Shown here: positions 16,082 to 23,224 of the stretch, one piece after another
Position numbering within the stretch: the first letter of the stretch is position 1
Layout: each line of letters begins with the position of its first letter
Source of the DNA: CAZJOD01 sp964547525
GTDB taxonomy: Bacteria > Bacillota > Clostridia > JAAYHZ01
Assembly: GCA_964547525.1 (NCBI GenBank)
Contig: CAZJOD010000032.1
Location: 1-26,892, forward strand
Length of the DNA stretch: 26,892 nt
Direction of reading: 5' to 3'
Notes under the pieces: model-generated
Told to the model about the DNA's origin: nothing
Seen by the model: the letters and a program-made list of their open reading frames with translations, nothing else
Database searches by the model: none
Translations under genes and position numbers: made by a program

Positions 16082-17321
16082 TAAATTATTATTGTTTGCA
16101 TTAATTACTATTTGTATTATTTTTCTAACATCCTGTTTTGATTCGGATGAAATAGACAGCATAATTTTTGTTATCGCTATCGGTGTAGATAAAGGGATAT
16201 CCGATAAGTGGTTGTTAACATTACAATTTCCAAACTTAAGTGAAAGTCAAGGAGGCGGGGATCCCGGATCCCAAGGCGCCGGCGAATATACTTTTGTATC
16301 GGTTGACGCTCCTTCTTTTTTCACAGGTATAAATATGTTAAACGCTTCATTACCTAGAAAATTAAACTTCATGCAAACACAAATAATTATGTTTTCGGAC
16401 GAATTGGCTCAAGATGGGCTCGTGGGTGAATATATAGCACCTTTGACCCGATACAGACAAATTCGAAGATCTGCACACGTATTTGTTGTAAACGGAAAAG
16501 CATATGATTTTATTAAAGATGTAAAACCTCTAATAGGAAATACATTATCTAAGAATTATCAGATATGGCTGGATTTAAGTCATCATACAGGTTATTTTCC
16601 ACATGTAACATTAGAAGATTTTCATCAGGATATAAATTCACCTTATCTGGACTGTATTGCGACAATTGTAGCGGTTAACAAATTAAAAGATTATGAAGAT
16701 AGTACTACCGGTAAAGATCAAGTATTTAATACAGGAGGTAAATATATAGCAGGGGAATTACCTCGTATGGGAGAAAACAATAGAGAGTTATGGGGCACGG
16801 CTTTGTTTGATAAAGACAAGCTGGTGGCAAAACTAAACGGAGATGAAACACGATTGCTGCTAATGTTAAGAGGTGATTATAAACGTGGTTTTTATACCAT
16901 ACAGGATCCGAAAGAGCCGAATCTCATTATACCGCTGGATGTTACTATGAACTCGGAACCAAAGATTAAAATCAATACGTCAAAAAGCAGTCCTGTTATT
17001 AATATTGAAGTTAAACTGAATGGAGATATTATGGCAGTTCAAAGTCGATACGAATACGAACAACCGGAATTAAAATCATTATTGGAAGCGGAATTTGAAG
17101 AAATAATAAAAGAAGACATAGAAAATTTAGTCAAGAAATGTCAAAAATTAAATGTTGATGCGTTCAGATTCGGAGAGTATGCCACAAGAAATTTTCTTAC
17201 GATAAATGAATTTGAAAATTATAAATGGAAAGAAAAATATAAGACCGCGGAAGTAAATGTTAATGTGAAATTTATCATAAGACGTACAGGAACTTTAATA
17301 AGAAGTACACCTATTTCTTAG
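16065..17321 (+). CDS. gerAC: Spore germination receptor C subunit (lipoprotein)
   Basis: A 418-aa Ger(x)C-family lipoprotein. The N-terminal signal (residues 1-23) ends in the lipobox LTSC with Cys24 as the lipidated residue. The mature part carries family features: DEIDSIIFVIAIGVDKG, then NASLPRKLNFMQTQIIMFSD and RYRQIRRSAHVFV. The C-terminal domain (from about 230) ends in repeated beta strands (KTAEVNVNVKFIIRRTG). It would be anchored on the outer face of the spore inner membrane beside GerAA/GerAB. The ATG at 16065 has an AGGAAAGAGA ribosome binding site inside gerAB. Confidence 0.92.
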   Translation: MLRLSNKLLLFALITICIIFLTSCFDSDEIDSIIFVIAIGVDKGISDKWLLTLQFPNLSESQGGGDPGSQGAGEYTFVSVDAPSFFTGINMLNASLPRKLNFMQTQIIMFSDELAQDGLVGEYIAPLTRYRQIRRSAHVFVVNGKAYDFIKDVKPLIGNTLSKNYQIWLDLSHHTGYFPHVTLEDFHQDINSPYLDCIATIVAVNKLKDYEDSTTGKDQVFNTGGKYIAGELPRMGENNRELWGTALFDKDKLVAKLNGDETRLLLMLRGDYKRGFYTIQDPKEPNLIIPLDVTMNSEPKIKINTSKSSPVINIEVKLNGDIMAVQSRYEYEQPELKSLLEAEFEEIIKEDIENLVKKCQKLNVDAFRFGEYATRNFLTINEFENYKWKEKYKTAEVNVNVKFIIRRTGTLIRSTPIS

Positions 17322-17363
17322 AATAAATTTTTATAACAATCAAATCGGAAGGAGTGATTTATC

Positions 17364-17537
17364 ATAAAAATAATAGTAATAACCGTTCTTTTTTTATATC
17401 AGATTTATATGTTCAGTTTTGTTAAATATCATCGGAAAAATAAAAATAAATTGGCAGCTATAGGGTCTATAATAATCACTTTAGTCGCATTCGCATTACC
17501 TGTATACCTGATGTTTTTCAGTGAATATGAAGCCTGA
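17364..17537 (+). CDS. Small two-helix membrane protein after gerAC, non-canonical start
   Basis: A 57-codon open frame directly after gerAC, preceded by GGAAGGAG (17348-17354). Translation gives two hydrophobic segments: IKIIVITVLFLYQIYMFSFV and, after a basic turn (KYHRKNKNK), residues 32-52 ending LPVYLMFF, then an acidic tail. The frame is closed by TGA at 17355-17357, and between that stop and Met16 there is no ATG, GTG or TTG; the codons correctly spaced from the ribosome binding site are ATC (17361) and ATA (17364). Small membrane proteins often accompany ger operons, so I think it is real and starts on AUA or AUC, unless a base is miscalled. The fallback is an internal ATG at 17409, which would lose the first helix. 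Confidence 0.55.
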   Translation: MKIIVITVLFLYQIYMFSFVKYHRKNKNKLAAIGSIIITLVAFALPVYLMFFSEYEA

Positions 17538-17545
17538 GAGCTTAA

Positions 17546-18622
17546 TTAAACCAGATCGTCCTTTTTTAATCGTGATACTTCATCAATAATATTAAACCCG
17601 ATTGATTTTATTATAGCAGTTAAAGGAACCGCTAAAAACATACCTGCAATTCCTGCTATCTTTCCTCCGATTAATACAACTAATATTGTTGTCACCTCAT
17701 GTAACCCTACTTTGTTTTTCATTATTCTAGGAGTGATCAAACCGCCTTCTAGTTGTTGTATTATAATAAAAAATATTGTTAACCAAAACGCTTTCACAGG
17801 TGATTGTAACAATGCCACTCCCACTGCAGGTATGGCTCCTATAAAAGGACCCAACACGGGTATAAGATTTGAGAAGCCGCCGATTATACCCAATAAAAAG
17901 GCATACCTGATACCCATTATATATAAAACAATAATTTCAACTATCGCAAGTAGTACAGCTATAAAAAGTTGACCTTGAAAGAAATTTTTTAAAACATTAT
18001 TAATGTCTTTTAAAGTTTTTCTTATTAAAGGTCTGTTTTTACGTGGAACCACCGAATCAAGTCTTTGCATGAAAAATTCTTTATCGGCAATAAAGTAGTA
18101 TGCTATTACCAAGCCTAAAACCAAATTTACAAAAAATTCAAAAATATTTACAATACCTTCAGCCATGTTTTCAACTAAATTTTTTAAGGATTCCTCAAGT
18201 TTAGGTATTCTATTGTTTATACTGTCTATTAGTATTTGCCGAACTTCCTCATTCATGCCTAAATTATTTATTCTTGATATAAACGAATTTATAAGGTTTT
18301 TAGCAGATATCATCATGTCCGGAAAAGAATTTATAATCCCCTTAATATCTTTAACTATGGCAGGTATTATAAATACAAATATTAATATCAGTACGGATAA
18401 GAAAACTACATATGTTATTATTACAGCTGTTTTTCTTTTCATTTTACGGTTAGTAAAAAAATCCGTAATAGGTGATATAATATAGAAAATTATAACTGAT
18501 ATGAATAAAGGTATTAAAGTTTCTCTTATTTGTATCGAGTATTTAATTGTAAAAGTAACCGCTACAATAAAAATAATTGTAGCGGCGGTAAATAATATAA
18601 TTTTAGCTTTTTTAAACTTCAT
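17546..18622 (-). CDS. AI-2E-family (YrrI/PerM-like) permease
   Basis: A 358-aa polytopic membrane protein. Two N-terminal helices (8-28, 34-50) and a third at about 65-90 precede a soluble-looking amphipathic segment (~95-150). The conserved C-terminal membrane half carries GIIGGFSNLIPVLGPFIGAIP and QQLEGGLITPRIM, both hallmarks of the AI-2E transporter (UPF0118) family, then GGKIAGIAGMFLAVPLTAI. The family has members assigned to autoinducer-2 export and to Na+/H+ antiport; which applies here is unknown. The ATG at 18622 has TAGGA close upstream. It is the last gene of a three-gene run with a PRC-barrel protein and a 50-aa protein, and converges on the ger operon with only 8 nt between stops. 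In Bacillus subtilis the relatives yrrI and yrzQ lie next to alaS (from memory). Confidence 0.9.
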   Translation of the reverse strand: MKFKKAKIILFTAATIIFIVAVTFTIKYSIQIRETLIPLFISVIIFYIISPITDFFTNRKMKRKTAVIITYVVFLSVLILIFVFIIPAIVKDIKGIINSFPDMMISAKNLINSFISRINNLGMNEEVRQILIDSINNRIPKLEESLKNLVENMAEGIVNIFEFFVNLVLGLVIAYYFIADKEFFMQRLDSVVPRKNRPLIRKTLKDINNVLKNFFQGQLFIAVLLAIVEIIVLYIMGIRYAFLLGIIGGFSNLIPVLGPFIGAIPAVGVALLQSPVKAFWLTIFFIIIQQLEGGLITPRIMKNKVGLHEVTTILVVLIGGKIAGIAGMFLAVPLTAIIKSIGFNIIDEVSRLKKDDLV

Positions 18623-18632
18623 ATATCCTACT

Positions 18633-18785
18633 TTACATTATATTCTGAAAGATTTTTCCCATTCTGCTGATTACTTTTCTTGTTGTTCTGGTCATGCCGC
18701 CATGTCTGCCTGTTTGTGATACTAACATACCCACCGCAGAGACGACTATGCCTCCTATCATCATACCTTTTGCCAATGATCTCAT
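18633..18785 (-). CDS. 50-aa YrzQ/DUF3918-like small protein
   Basis: A short gene: ATG at 18785 with AAAGGAGG 7 nt upstream, one of the best ribosome binding sites in the window, and TAA at 18633. The product starts MRSLAKGMMIGGIVVSAVGM, a glycine-rich hydrophobic segment able to cross or dock on the membrane, followed by a strongly basic amphipathic tail (TRTTRKVISRMGKIF). Size, composition and place next to an AI-2E permease match the Firmicutes YrzQ/DUF3918 group as I remember it. It lies 21 nt after the PRC-barrel gene and 10 nt before the permease gene, so all three are co-transcribed. Function unknown. Confidence 0.75.
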   Translation of the reverse strand: MRSLAKGMMIGGIVVSAVGMLVSQTGRHGGMTRTTRKVISRMGKIFQNIM

Positions 18786-18806
18786 TTATATTCCTCCTTT
18801 CATCTC

Positions 18807-19343
18807 TTAAATTTCTTTCAATCCGCCGCCGGTTAAGATTTCTTCTTCAGATATCTTATCGATAACAATCATTTCTTTGGCAAATTCTACTTGATCCATA
18901 AAGGGAATAAGTTTTCTGCCGCTGTATGCATCTTGGATTAATCCGTCAGACGCTTCGATTGCCTCTACGGCGCCGGTATATAAATTAATGATAATGTCAT
19001 AAACCCTACCATACTCTTTTCCGGTTTTACTACATATTCTTTTTCCTTGATAATTCCCTGGAATGTAGTTTTTAAAGCTTTTTCTAACTTCTTTCAAACT
19101 TAAAAGGTTAGCTTTAGAGTCTAAAATAACACCATCTTCTCCGGTAGATAATATATTAGCAAAGAGTATGGCTGACTTTAATCCGGGTAGCATACCCCTC
19201 TCCAATACCAGTGCAACCGCTTTTTTTTGGTCTAACAAAAAAACGATATCTTTTACCAATCCTGCATATTTATCTTCTTTGGCAAAGTAAGCACGTTTTC
19301 CTATTAAATTTTTATAATTTACCAATCTTTCGGTTTCCTTCAT
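18807..19343 (-). CDS. PRC-barrel domain protein (two PRC-like halves)
   Basis: A 178-aa soluble protein. Residues ~8-80 (NLIGKRAYFAKEDKYAGLVK, DIVFLLDQKKAVALVLERG) and ~100-168 (GKRICSKTGKEYGRVYDIII, NLYTGAVEAIEASDG) each show the PRC-barrel pattern, where a G-K-x-V start and a G-x-V-x-D-I/V strand precede an aliphatic strand. PRC barrels act as small adaptor domains, for example in RimM and photosynthetic reaction centre H subunits. The ATG at 19343 has a weak ribosome binding site; an AAGGA within the first codons could serve a TTG at 19325, so the start is uncertain by six residues. First gene of the PRC, YrzQ-like, AI-2E permease run. Confidence 0.8.
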   Translation of the reverse strand: MKETERLVNYKNLIGKRAYFAKEDKYAGLVKDIVFLLDQKKAVALVLERGMLPGLKSAILFANILSTGEDGVILDSKANLLSLKEVRKSFKNYIPGNYQGKRICSKTGKEYGRVYDIIINLYTGAVEAIEASDGLIQDAYSGRKLIPFMDQVEFAKEMIVIDKISEEEILTGGGLKEI

Positions 19344-19445
19344 TTTTTATATCTCACATTAATTTATTCGGTTTTATTTTTCCCTTAATCAACTTATTTA
19401 TCAATGTTAAAGATTATATGAAATTTTTAATTTATGGAATTTCGG

Positions 19446-19474
19446 TTGACTTAATATTATTACTTGGATAAAAT
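19446..19474 (+). promoter_or_regulatory. Sigma-A promoter of the DUF1015 gene
   Basis: TTGACT (19446-19451) and TAAAAT (19469-19474) are spaced by exactly 17 nt, each one mismatch from consensus. The predicted start near 19481 gives a leader of about 75 nt. A TATAAT on the opposite strand (19413-19418) without a good -35 could be part of the divergent promoter for the PRC-barrel gene. Confidence 0.8.
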
Positions 19475-19554
19475 AAGTTTCATGATTTATAAAAGATTAT
19501 AAATTTGCCGTTAAGGCTTGGATTATATGGATAAAATTTAGAAAGGATATTTTT

Positions 19555-20880
19555 ATGAAAGAAATAATTAAAAAATATAGTGAAGTCGGTTTAACCGTAC
19601 CTGAAATTTTTTTGCCCGCCGAAACCTGTGATAATAAAAAATGGGCGGTAGTGGCATGCGATCAATATACATCCGAACCGGAATATTGGGATATGGTTCA
19701 TGATCTGACTAAAAACTCTCCCTCTACATATAAAATAACATTGCCCGAAATATATCTTGAAAGTACCGATGTAGAAAACAGAATTAAAAGAATAAACGAA
19801 CTGATGTTATCATATGTAAATAACGGTATTCTAAATAACTTAGGTCGATGTCTTATACTTACCGAGAGAACATTTACAACTGGTCATACTCGCAGCGGAT
19901 TAATTGTTGCTTTAGATTTGGAACGATATGAATATCTTCCCGGAACTCAACCTTTAATCAGACCTACGGAGGGGACAGTTGAAGAAAGGTTACCGCCTAG
20001 ATTAAAAATAAGAAAAGACGCTTTTCTTGAATCACCTCATATTCTTGTTTTAATAGACGATCCTGAAAAAACGGTAATTGAACCTGTAATAGATTCAAAA
20101 GAGTCTTTCGATAAACTGTATGATTTTGAGTTAATGTTAAACGGAGGTAATTTAACCGGATATAAAATTACTGATAAAAACATGCTGTCAAAAATTGCAG
20201 CCGCACTTTCGATGTTAATGCATAAAGATGCCGACAATAATAAATTTGATACAGATATATCACCGTTCTTATATGCCGTAGGAGACGGAAACCATAGCTT
20301 GGCAACAGCAAAAGCACATTGGAATGAAGTTAAAGCCGGATTGACTCCAATACAGATGGAAACCCATCCTTCTCGTTTCGCATTGGTTGAGATCGTAAAC
20401 TTGCATGACAATGGAATAATATTCGAACCTATACATAGGGTAATATTCGGAGTTGAAACCGATGAATTTTTAAATTCCACATTACAATATATGAGATCAA
20501 AATACCCGGGCAGCTATATTTCTAATAATAAACCTATAGATTCACATAAATGTCATTGCATAAAGTTATACTACCTCGACAGGTCGGTTTACTTAAATAT
20601 TGTTAACCCGGAATATAATTTAGAATATAGAACTATTCAGGAATATTTGGATCTTTATCTCAAAGTTACACCAAATGTACATATTGATTATATTCACGGC
20701 GAGAAAGCTTTAAGATCCCTATCCTCTAAACCGGGTAATATTGGGCTGGAAATGCCCCCGATTGAAAAATTCAACTTGTTTAAAACGGTAAAGGAAGAAG
20801 GAGTTTTACCAAGAAAGTCGTTTTCTATGGGTGAAGCAAATGAAAAACGCTATTATATGGAATGCAGAAAGATAAAATGA
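19555..20880 (+). CDS. DUF1015 family protein
   Basis: A 441-aa cytoplasmic protein, typical length for DUF1015. The family signature AVGDGNHSLATAKAHW lies near residue 240. Other conserved stretches are WAVVACDQYTSEPEYW (~30-45), RTFTTGHTRSGLIVALDLE (~105-123) and ETHPSRFALVEIVNLHD (~265-281). From memory, relatives in Clostridia and Thermotogae often sit beside serine biosynthesis genes (serA/serC), and the DGNHS motif recalls ParB-like serine kinases; neither is tested here and no ser biosynthesis gene is adjacent. The ATG at 19555 has AAAGGA 8 nt upstream. It is monocistronic, with its own promoter and terminator. Confidence 0.88.
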   Translation: MKEIIKKYSEVGLTVPEIFLPAETCDNKKWAVVACDQYTSEPEYWDMVHDLTKNSPSTYKITLPEIYLESTDVENRIKRINELMLSYVNNGILNNLGRCLILTERTFTTGHTRSGLIVALDLERYEYLPGTQPLIRPTEGTVEERLPPRLKIRKDAFLESPHILVLIDDPEKTVIEPVIDSKESFDKLYDFELMLNGGNLTGYKITDKNMLSKIAAALSMLMHKDADNNKFDTDISPFLYAVGDGNHSLATAKAHWNEVKAGLTPIQMETHPSRFALVEIVNLHDNGIIFEPIHRVIFGVETDEFLNSTLQYMRSKYPGSYISNNKPIDSHKCHCIKLYYLDRSVYLNIVNPEYNLEYRTIQEYLDLYLKVTPNVHIDYIHGEKALRSLSSKPGNIGLEMPPIEKFNLFKTVKEEGVLPRKSFSMGEANEKRYYMECRKIK

Positions 20881-20947
20881 CTATAATGATTCTATTGCAA
20901 TAACAATTTTCACTTCAATAGAGTGTATAACATTTAACTGTAATTGT

Positions 20948-20990
20948 AAGATCTGTTGGCGAAAATGCAGTAATCTTGTTTTTTGTTTTA
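20948..20990 (+). terminator. Probable intrinsic terminator of the DUF1015 gene
   Basis: AAGATCTG (20948-20955) pairs with CAG-ta-ATCTT (20968-20977), an 8-bp stem with a 2-nt bulge and a 12-nt loop, followed by GTTTTTTGTTTT. The stem is weak but the T-tract is good. It lies 68 nt past the stop. Confidence 0.5.
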
Positions 20991-21011
20991 GTAAAGTTGT
21001 AAATTCTTCTT

Positions 21012-21044
21012 AGGTTTCGGTATTTTATAAGAATACCGAAACCT
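21012..21044. terminator. Strong symmetric hairpin between convergent genes
   Basis: AGGTTTCGGTATT (21012-21024) and AATACCGAAACCT (21032-21044) form a perfect 13-bp stem with a 7-nt loop, 25 nt past the stop of the flavoprotein gene on the minus strand. No U-run follows on either strand, so it may end transcripts inefficiently or protect 3' ends after decay. It is probably the end of the carboxylase operon. Confidence 0.6.
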
Positions 21045-21068
21045 GTTATATAATAAAAATGATCTCAT

Positions 21069-22304
21069 TTAAGCATAATAACCCGCAGTGTAACCTGTTG
21101 AAAATGCCGCCGTAAGGTTAAAACCACCTGTAAACCCGTCAATATCCAATACTTCACCGGCAAAAAACAACCCTTTTACAATGTCTGATTCCATGGTGGT
21201 TGAATTTATTTCCTTAACATCAACTCCACCCTTTGTAACTATGGCTTCATCAAGAGGCGCCGGTTTTTCAACTGTAACTGTAAAATTTTTAAGAAGGCTA
21301 ATAATATCTTTTCTTTGTTCTGCAGTTATTTGATTAACTTGCATTTCAGGATCTATTTTTGACAAATGCACAAATACAGGTATCATTTTACTTGGTAACA
21401 AATCGTCTAACGCATTTTTATACATTTTATTACTGTATTTTTCAAAATCACGCAATAATCTCATGTCAAGTTTTTTTTCATCCAGAGCAGGTTTTAAATC
21501 TATAGCGATTACACAATCTTTGTATCCAAAATTGGAAATTACCCTACTCCCTGTTAAAACGGTCGGTCCTGACACACCAAAATGAGTAAATATCATTTCA
21601 CCGAAGTCGCTGAAAATTTTTTTCCCACCGGGCAAATAAAATGTTATACCGATATTTCTTAATGAAAGACCCATGAGCTCTTTTACAAAGCTTTCTTTTA
21701 CATATAAAGGTACAAGAGCCGGTTCGGGAGGTATTACATTATGACCTGCCTTTTTGGCCAGCACATAACCGTCCCCGGTCGATCCTGTTTTAGGATAAGA
21801 TTTGCCACCGGTTGCCACTATTACACTCTTACACCTGAAAACATCACCTTTATCGGTAGTAACACCATCAATGACATTATTATTTAATACCAAATCTTTT
21901 ACTGCGGTGTTATATAGGATTGGCACTTTTTTCTCCGTTAAAACCTTTAATAAAGTTTCAACAACATCACCTGAACGATCGGATACCGGGAAAATCCGTC
22001 CTCCTCTTTCTTCTTTTGTCATCAAACCGTTTGTATTAAAAAATTCAATCAAGTCGGTATTAGAAAATGTATACAAAGTAGAGTATAAAAACTTACCATT
22101 ACCCGGAAAATTCTTTATTATCTCTTCAATATCTGCAGAATTAGTGATGTTACATCTACCTTTACCTGTTATTAAAAGCTTTTTTCCTGCTATTTTGTTT
22201 TTCTCCAATATTATGCAACTCTTATGCGACAAAGAAGCGGATACAGCCGCCATCATGCCCGCCGCACCCGCTCCTATAATAACAACATCAAACTCTTTTA
22301 TCAT
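21069..22304 (-). CDS. BaiN/HI0933-family FAD-dependent oxidoreductase
   Basis: A 411-aa flavoprotein. The dinucleotide-binding loop GAGAAG is at residues 11-16, followed by ILEKN, the acidic strand end. The family mark GKGRCNITNS is at 47-56, then ERGGRIFPVSDRSGDVV (~98-114), VATGGKSYPKTGSTGDGY (~168-185) and the C-terminal GFTGGFNLTAAFSTG that closes the FAD site. The family (YhiN/HI0933) includes BaiN, reported to act on bile-acid intermediates in a gut Clostridium, but most members are uncharacterised and widespread, so no bile-acid role is inferred. Its ATG overlaps the RpiR gene stop by one base (TAATG), so the two are coupled. Confidence 0.92.
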   Translation of the reverse strand: MIKEFDVVIIGAGAAGMMAAVSASLSHKSCIILEKNKIAGKKLLITGKGRCNITNSADIEEIIKNFPGNGKFLYSTLYTFSNTDLIEFFNTNGLMTKEERGGRIFPVSDRSGDVVETLLKVLTEKKVPILYNTAVKDLVLNNNVIDGVTTDKGDVFRCKSVIVATGGKSYPKTGSTGDGYVLAKKAGHNVIPPEPALVPLYVKESFVKELMGLSLRNIGITFYLPGGKKIFSDFGEMIFTHFGVSGPTVLTGSRVISNFGYKDCVIAIDLKPALDEKKLDMRLLRDFEKYSNKMYKNALDDLLPSKMIPVFVHLSKIDPEMQVNQITAEQRKDIISLLKNFTVTVEKPAPLDEAIVTKGGVDVKEINSTTMESDIVKGLFFAGEVLDIDGFTGGFNLTAAFSTGYTAGYYA

Positions 22305-23215
22305 TATTCGACAGCGTCCTTCTTAGTTTTCATGTACATATTTTTATCTTCAGGTTTTTCGTATACATCATACTCATCCCAGATCTTTTCAAGCCTTTGC
22401 AATGTGTTGTATACAACGTCCTTTCTTCTCATTCCCACTGCAACCACCAAAGCGGTAATTACGCTTAACGGTGCTGTTAATGAATCTACAAAAGATGTCA
22501 TATCGCTTTTGGCGATTAACGAATAATCGGAGTAAGCTGAAGCCGGTGATTCATAACTATCGGTTATGGCTATTACTTTAGACCCGTTATCTTTGGCATA
22601 CTGCATGGCTTTAGCGGTTCTTTTTGAATAACGCGGAAAGCTTATACCTATGACAACATCACCGGTTGAAGCGTTCATTATTTGTTCAAAAATTTCACTT
22701 GTGCTGGTCGTATGAACCAACCGTACATTATCCAAAATAAGGTTAAAGTAAAAACCTAAAAAACCGGCTAATGTTGAAGAGCTTCTAACTCCAAGGATAT
22801 ATATCATTTTAGCTTGCAGAATTGTATCTACAACGTTGTCAAATTCCACATTGTTAATAACACTTAAAGTTTCTTTAATATTTCTGCTGTCTGCAGCCAA
22901 AACACTTTTTAATATGTTTTTTTCATCAAGCCTGTCAGAAGCAACCTCAAGCCGCTGAGCCGCGGTTAATTTATTTTTTATCAGCTCCCTAATGACTTTT
23001 TGCATTTCAGGATATCCTGTATACCCAATTTCCATAGCAAACCTAACAATAGTGGATTCACTGGTCCCTATACTTTCCGACATAGCGGAAGCAGTATAAA
23101 AGGCAGCCTTATCCAAATTATTTTTTATAAACATAGCAATTTTACGTTGGCTTTTTGTAAAACTATTCATTTTATAATCAATAAGATCCAACAGCTGTGT
23201 TAATTTCGGTTCCAT
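22304..23215 (-). CDS. MurR/RpiR-family transcriptional regulator
   Basis: A 303-aa regulator. Residues 1-80 form the RpiR-type helix-turn-helix, with FTKSQRKIAMFIKNNL, then TASAMSESIGTSESTIVRFA and MEIGYTGYPEMQKVIREL. Residues ~115-260 form an SIS domain (IYILGVRSSSTLAGF, DVVIGISFPRYSKRTAKAM), which in this family binds phosphorylated sugars or related metabolites. The ATG at 23215 has AAGGAG upstream and is 9 nt from the oadA stop, so the regulator is part of the carboxylase operon and may respond to a central metabolite; that is inference. It is coupled to the flavoprotein gene downstream. Confidence 0.93.
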   Translation of the reverse strand: MEPKLTQLLDLIDYKMNSFTKSQRKIAMFIKNNLDKAAFYTASAMSESIGTSESTIVRFAMEIGYTGYPEMQKVIRELIKNKLTAAQRLEVASDRLDEKNILKSVLAADSRNIKETLSVINNVEFDNVVDTILQAKMIYILGVRSSSTLAGFLGFYFNLILDNVRLVHTTSTSEIFEQIMNASTGDVVIGISFPRYSKRTAKAMQYAKDNGSKVIAITDSYESPASAYSDYSLIAKSDMTSFVDSLTAPLSVITALVVAVGMRRKDVVYNTLQRLEKIWDEYDVYEKPEDKNMYMKTKKDAVE

Positions 23216-23224
23216 AATTTCTCC

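Noticed and set aside
20891..20922. TCTATTG / CAATAGA inverted repeat after the DUF1015 stop
   Set aside because: A 7-bp AT-rich stem with an 18-nt loop and no T-tract; a better terminator follows at 20948.
21069..22304. Bile-acid metabolism role for the BaiN-like protein
   Set aside because: No other bai gene is present, and the family is widespread in bacteria that do not act on bile acids.
21802..22526. Long plus-strand frames opposite the flavoprotein and RpiR genes
   Set aside because: They are antisense to two well-supported genes and show no recognisable domain or ribosome binding site.
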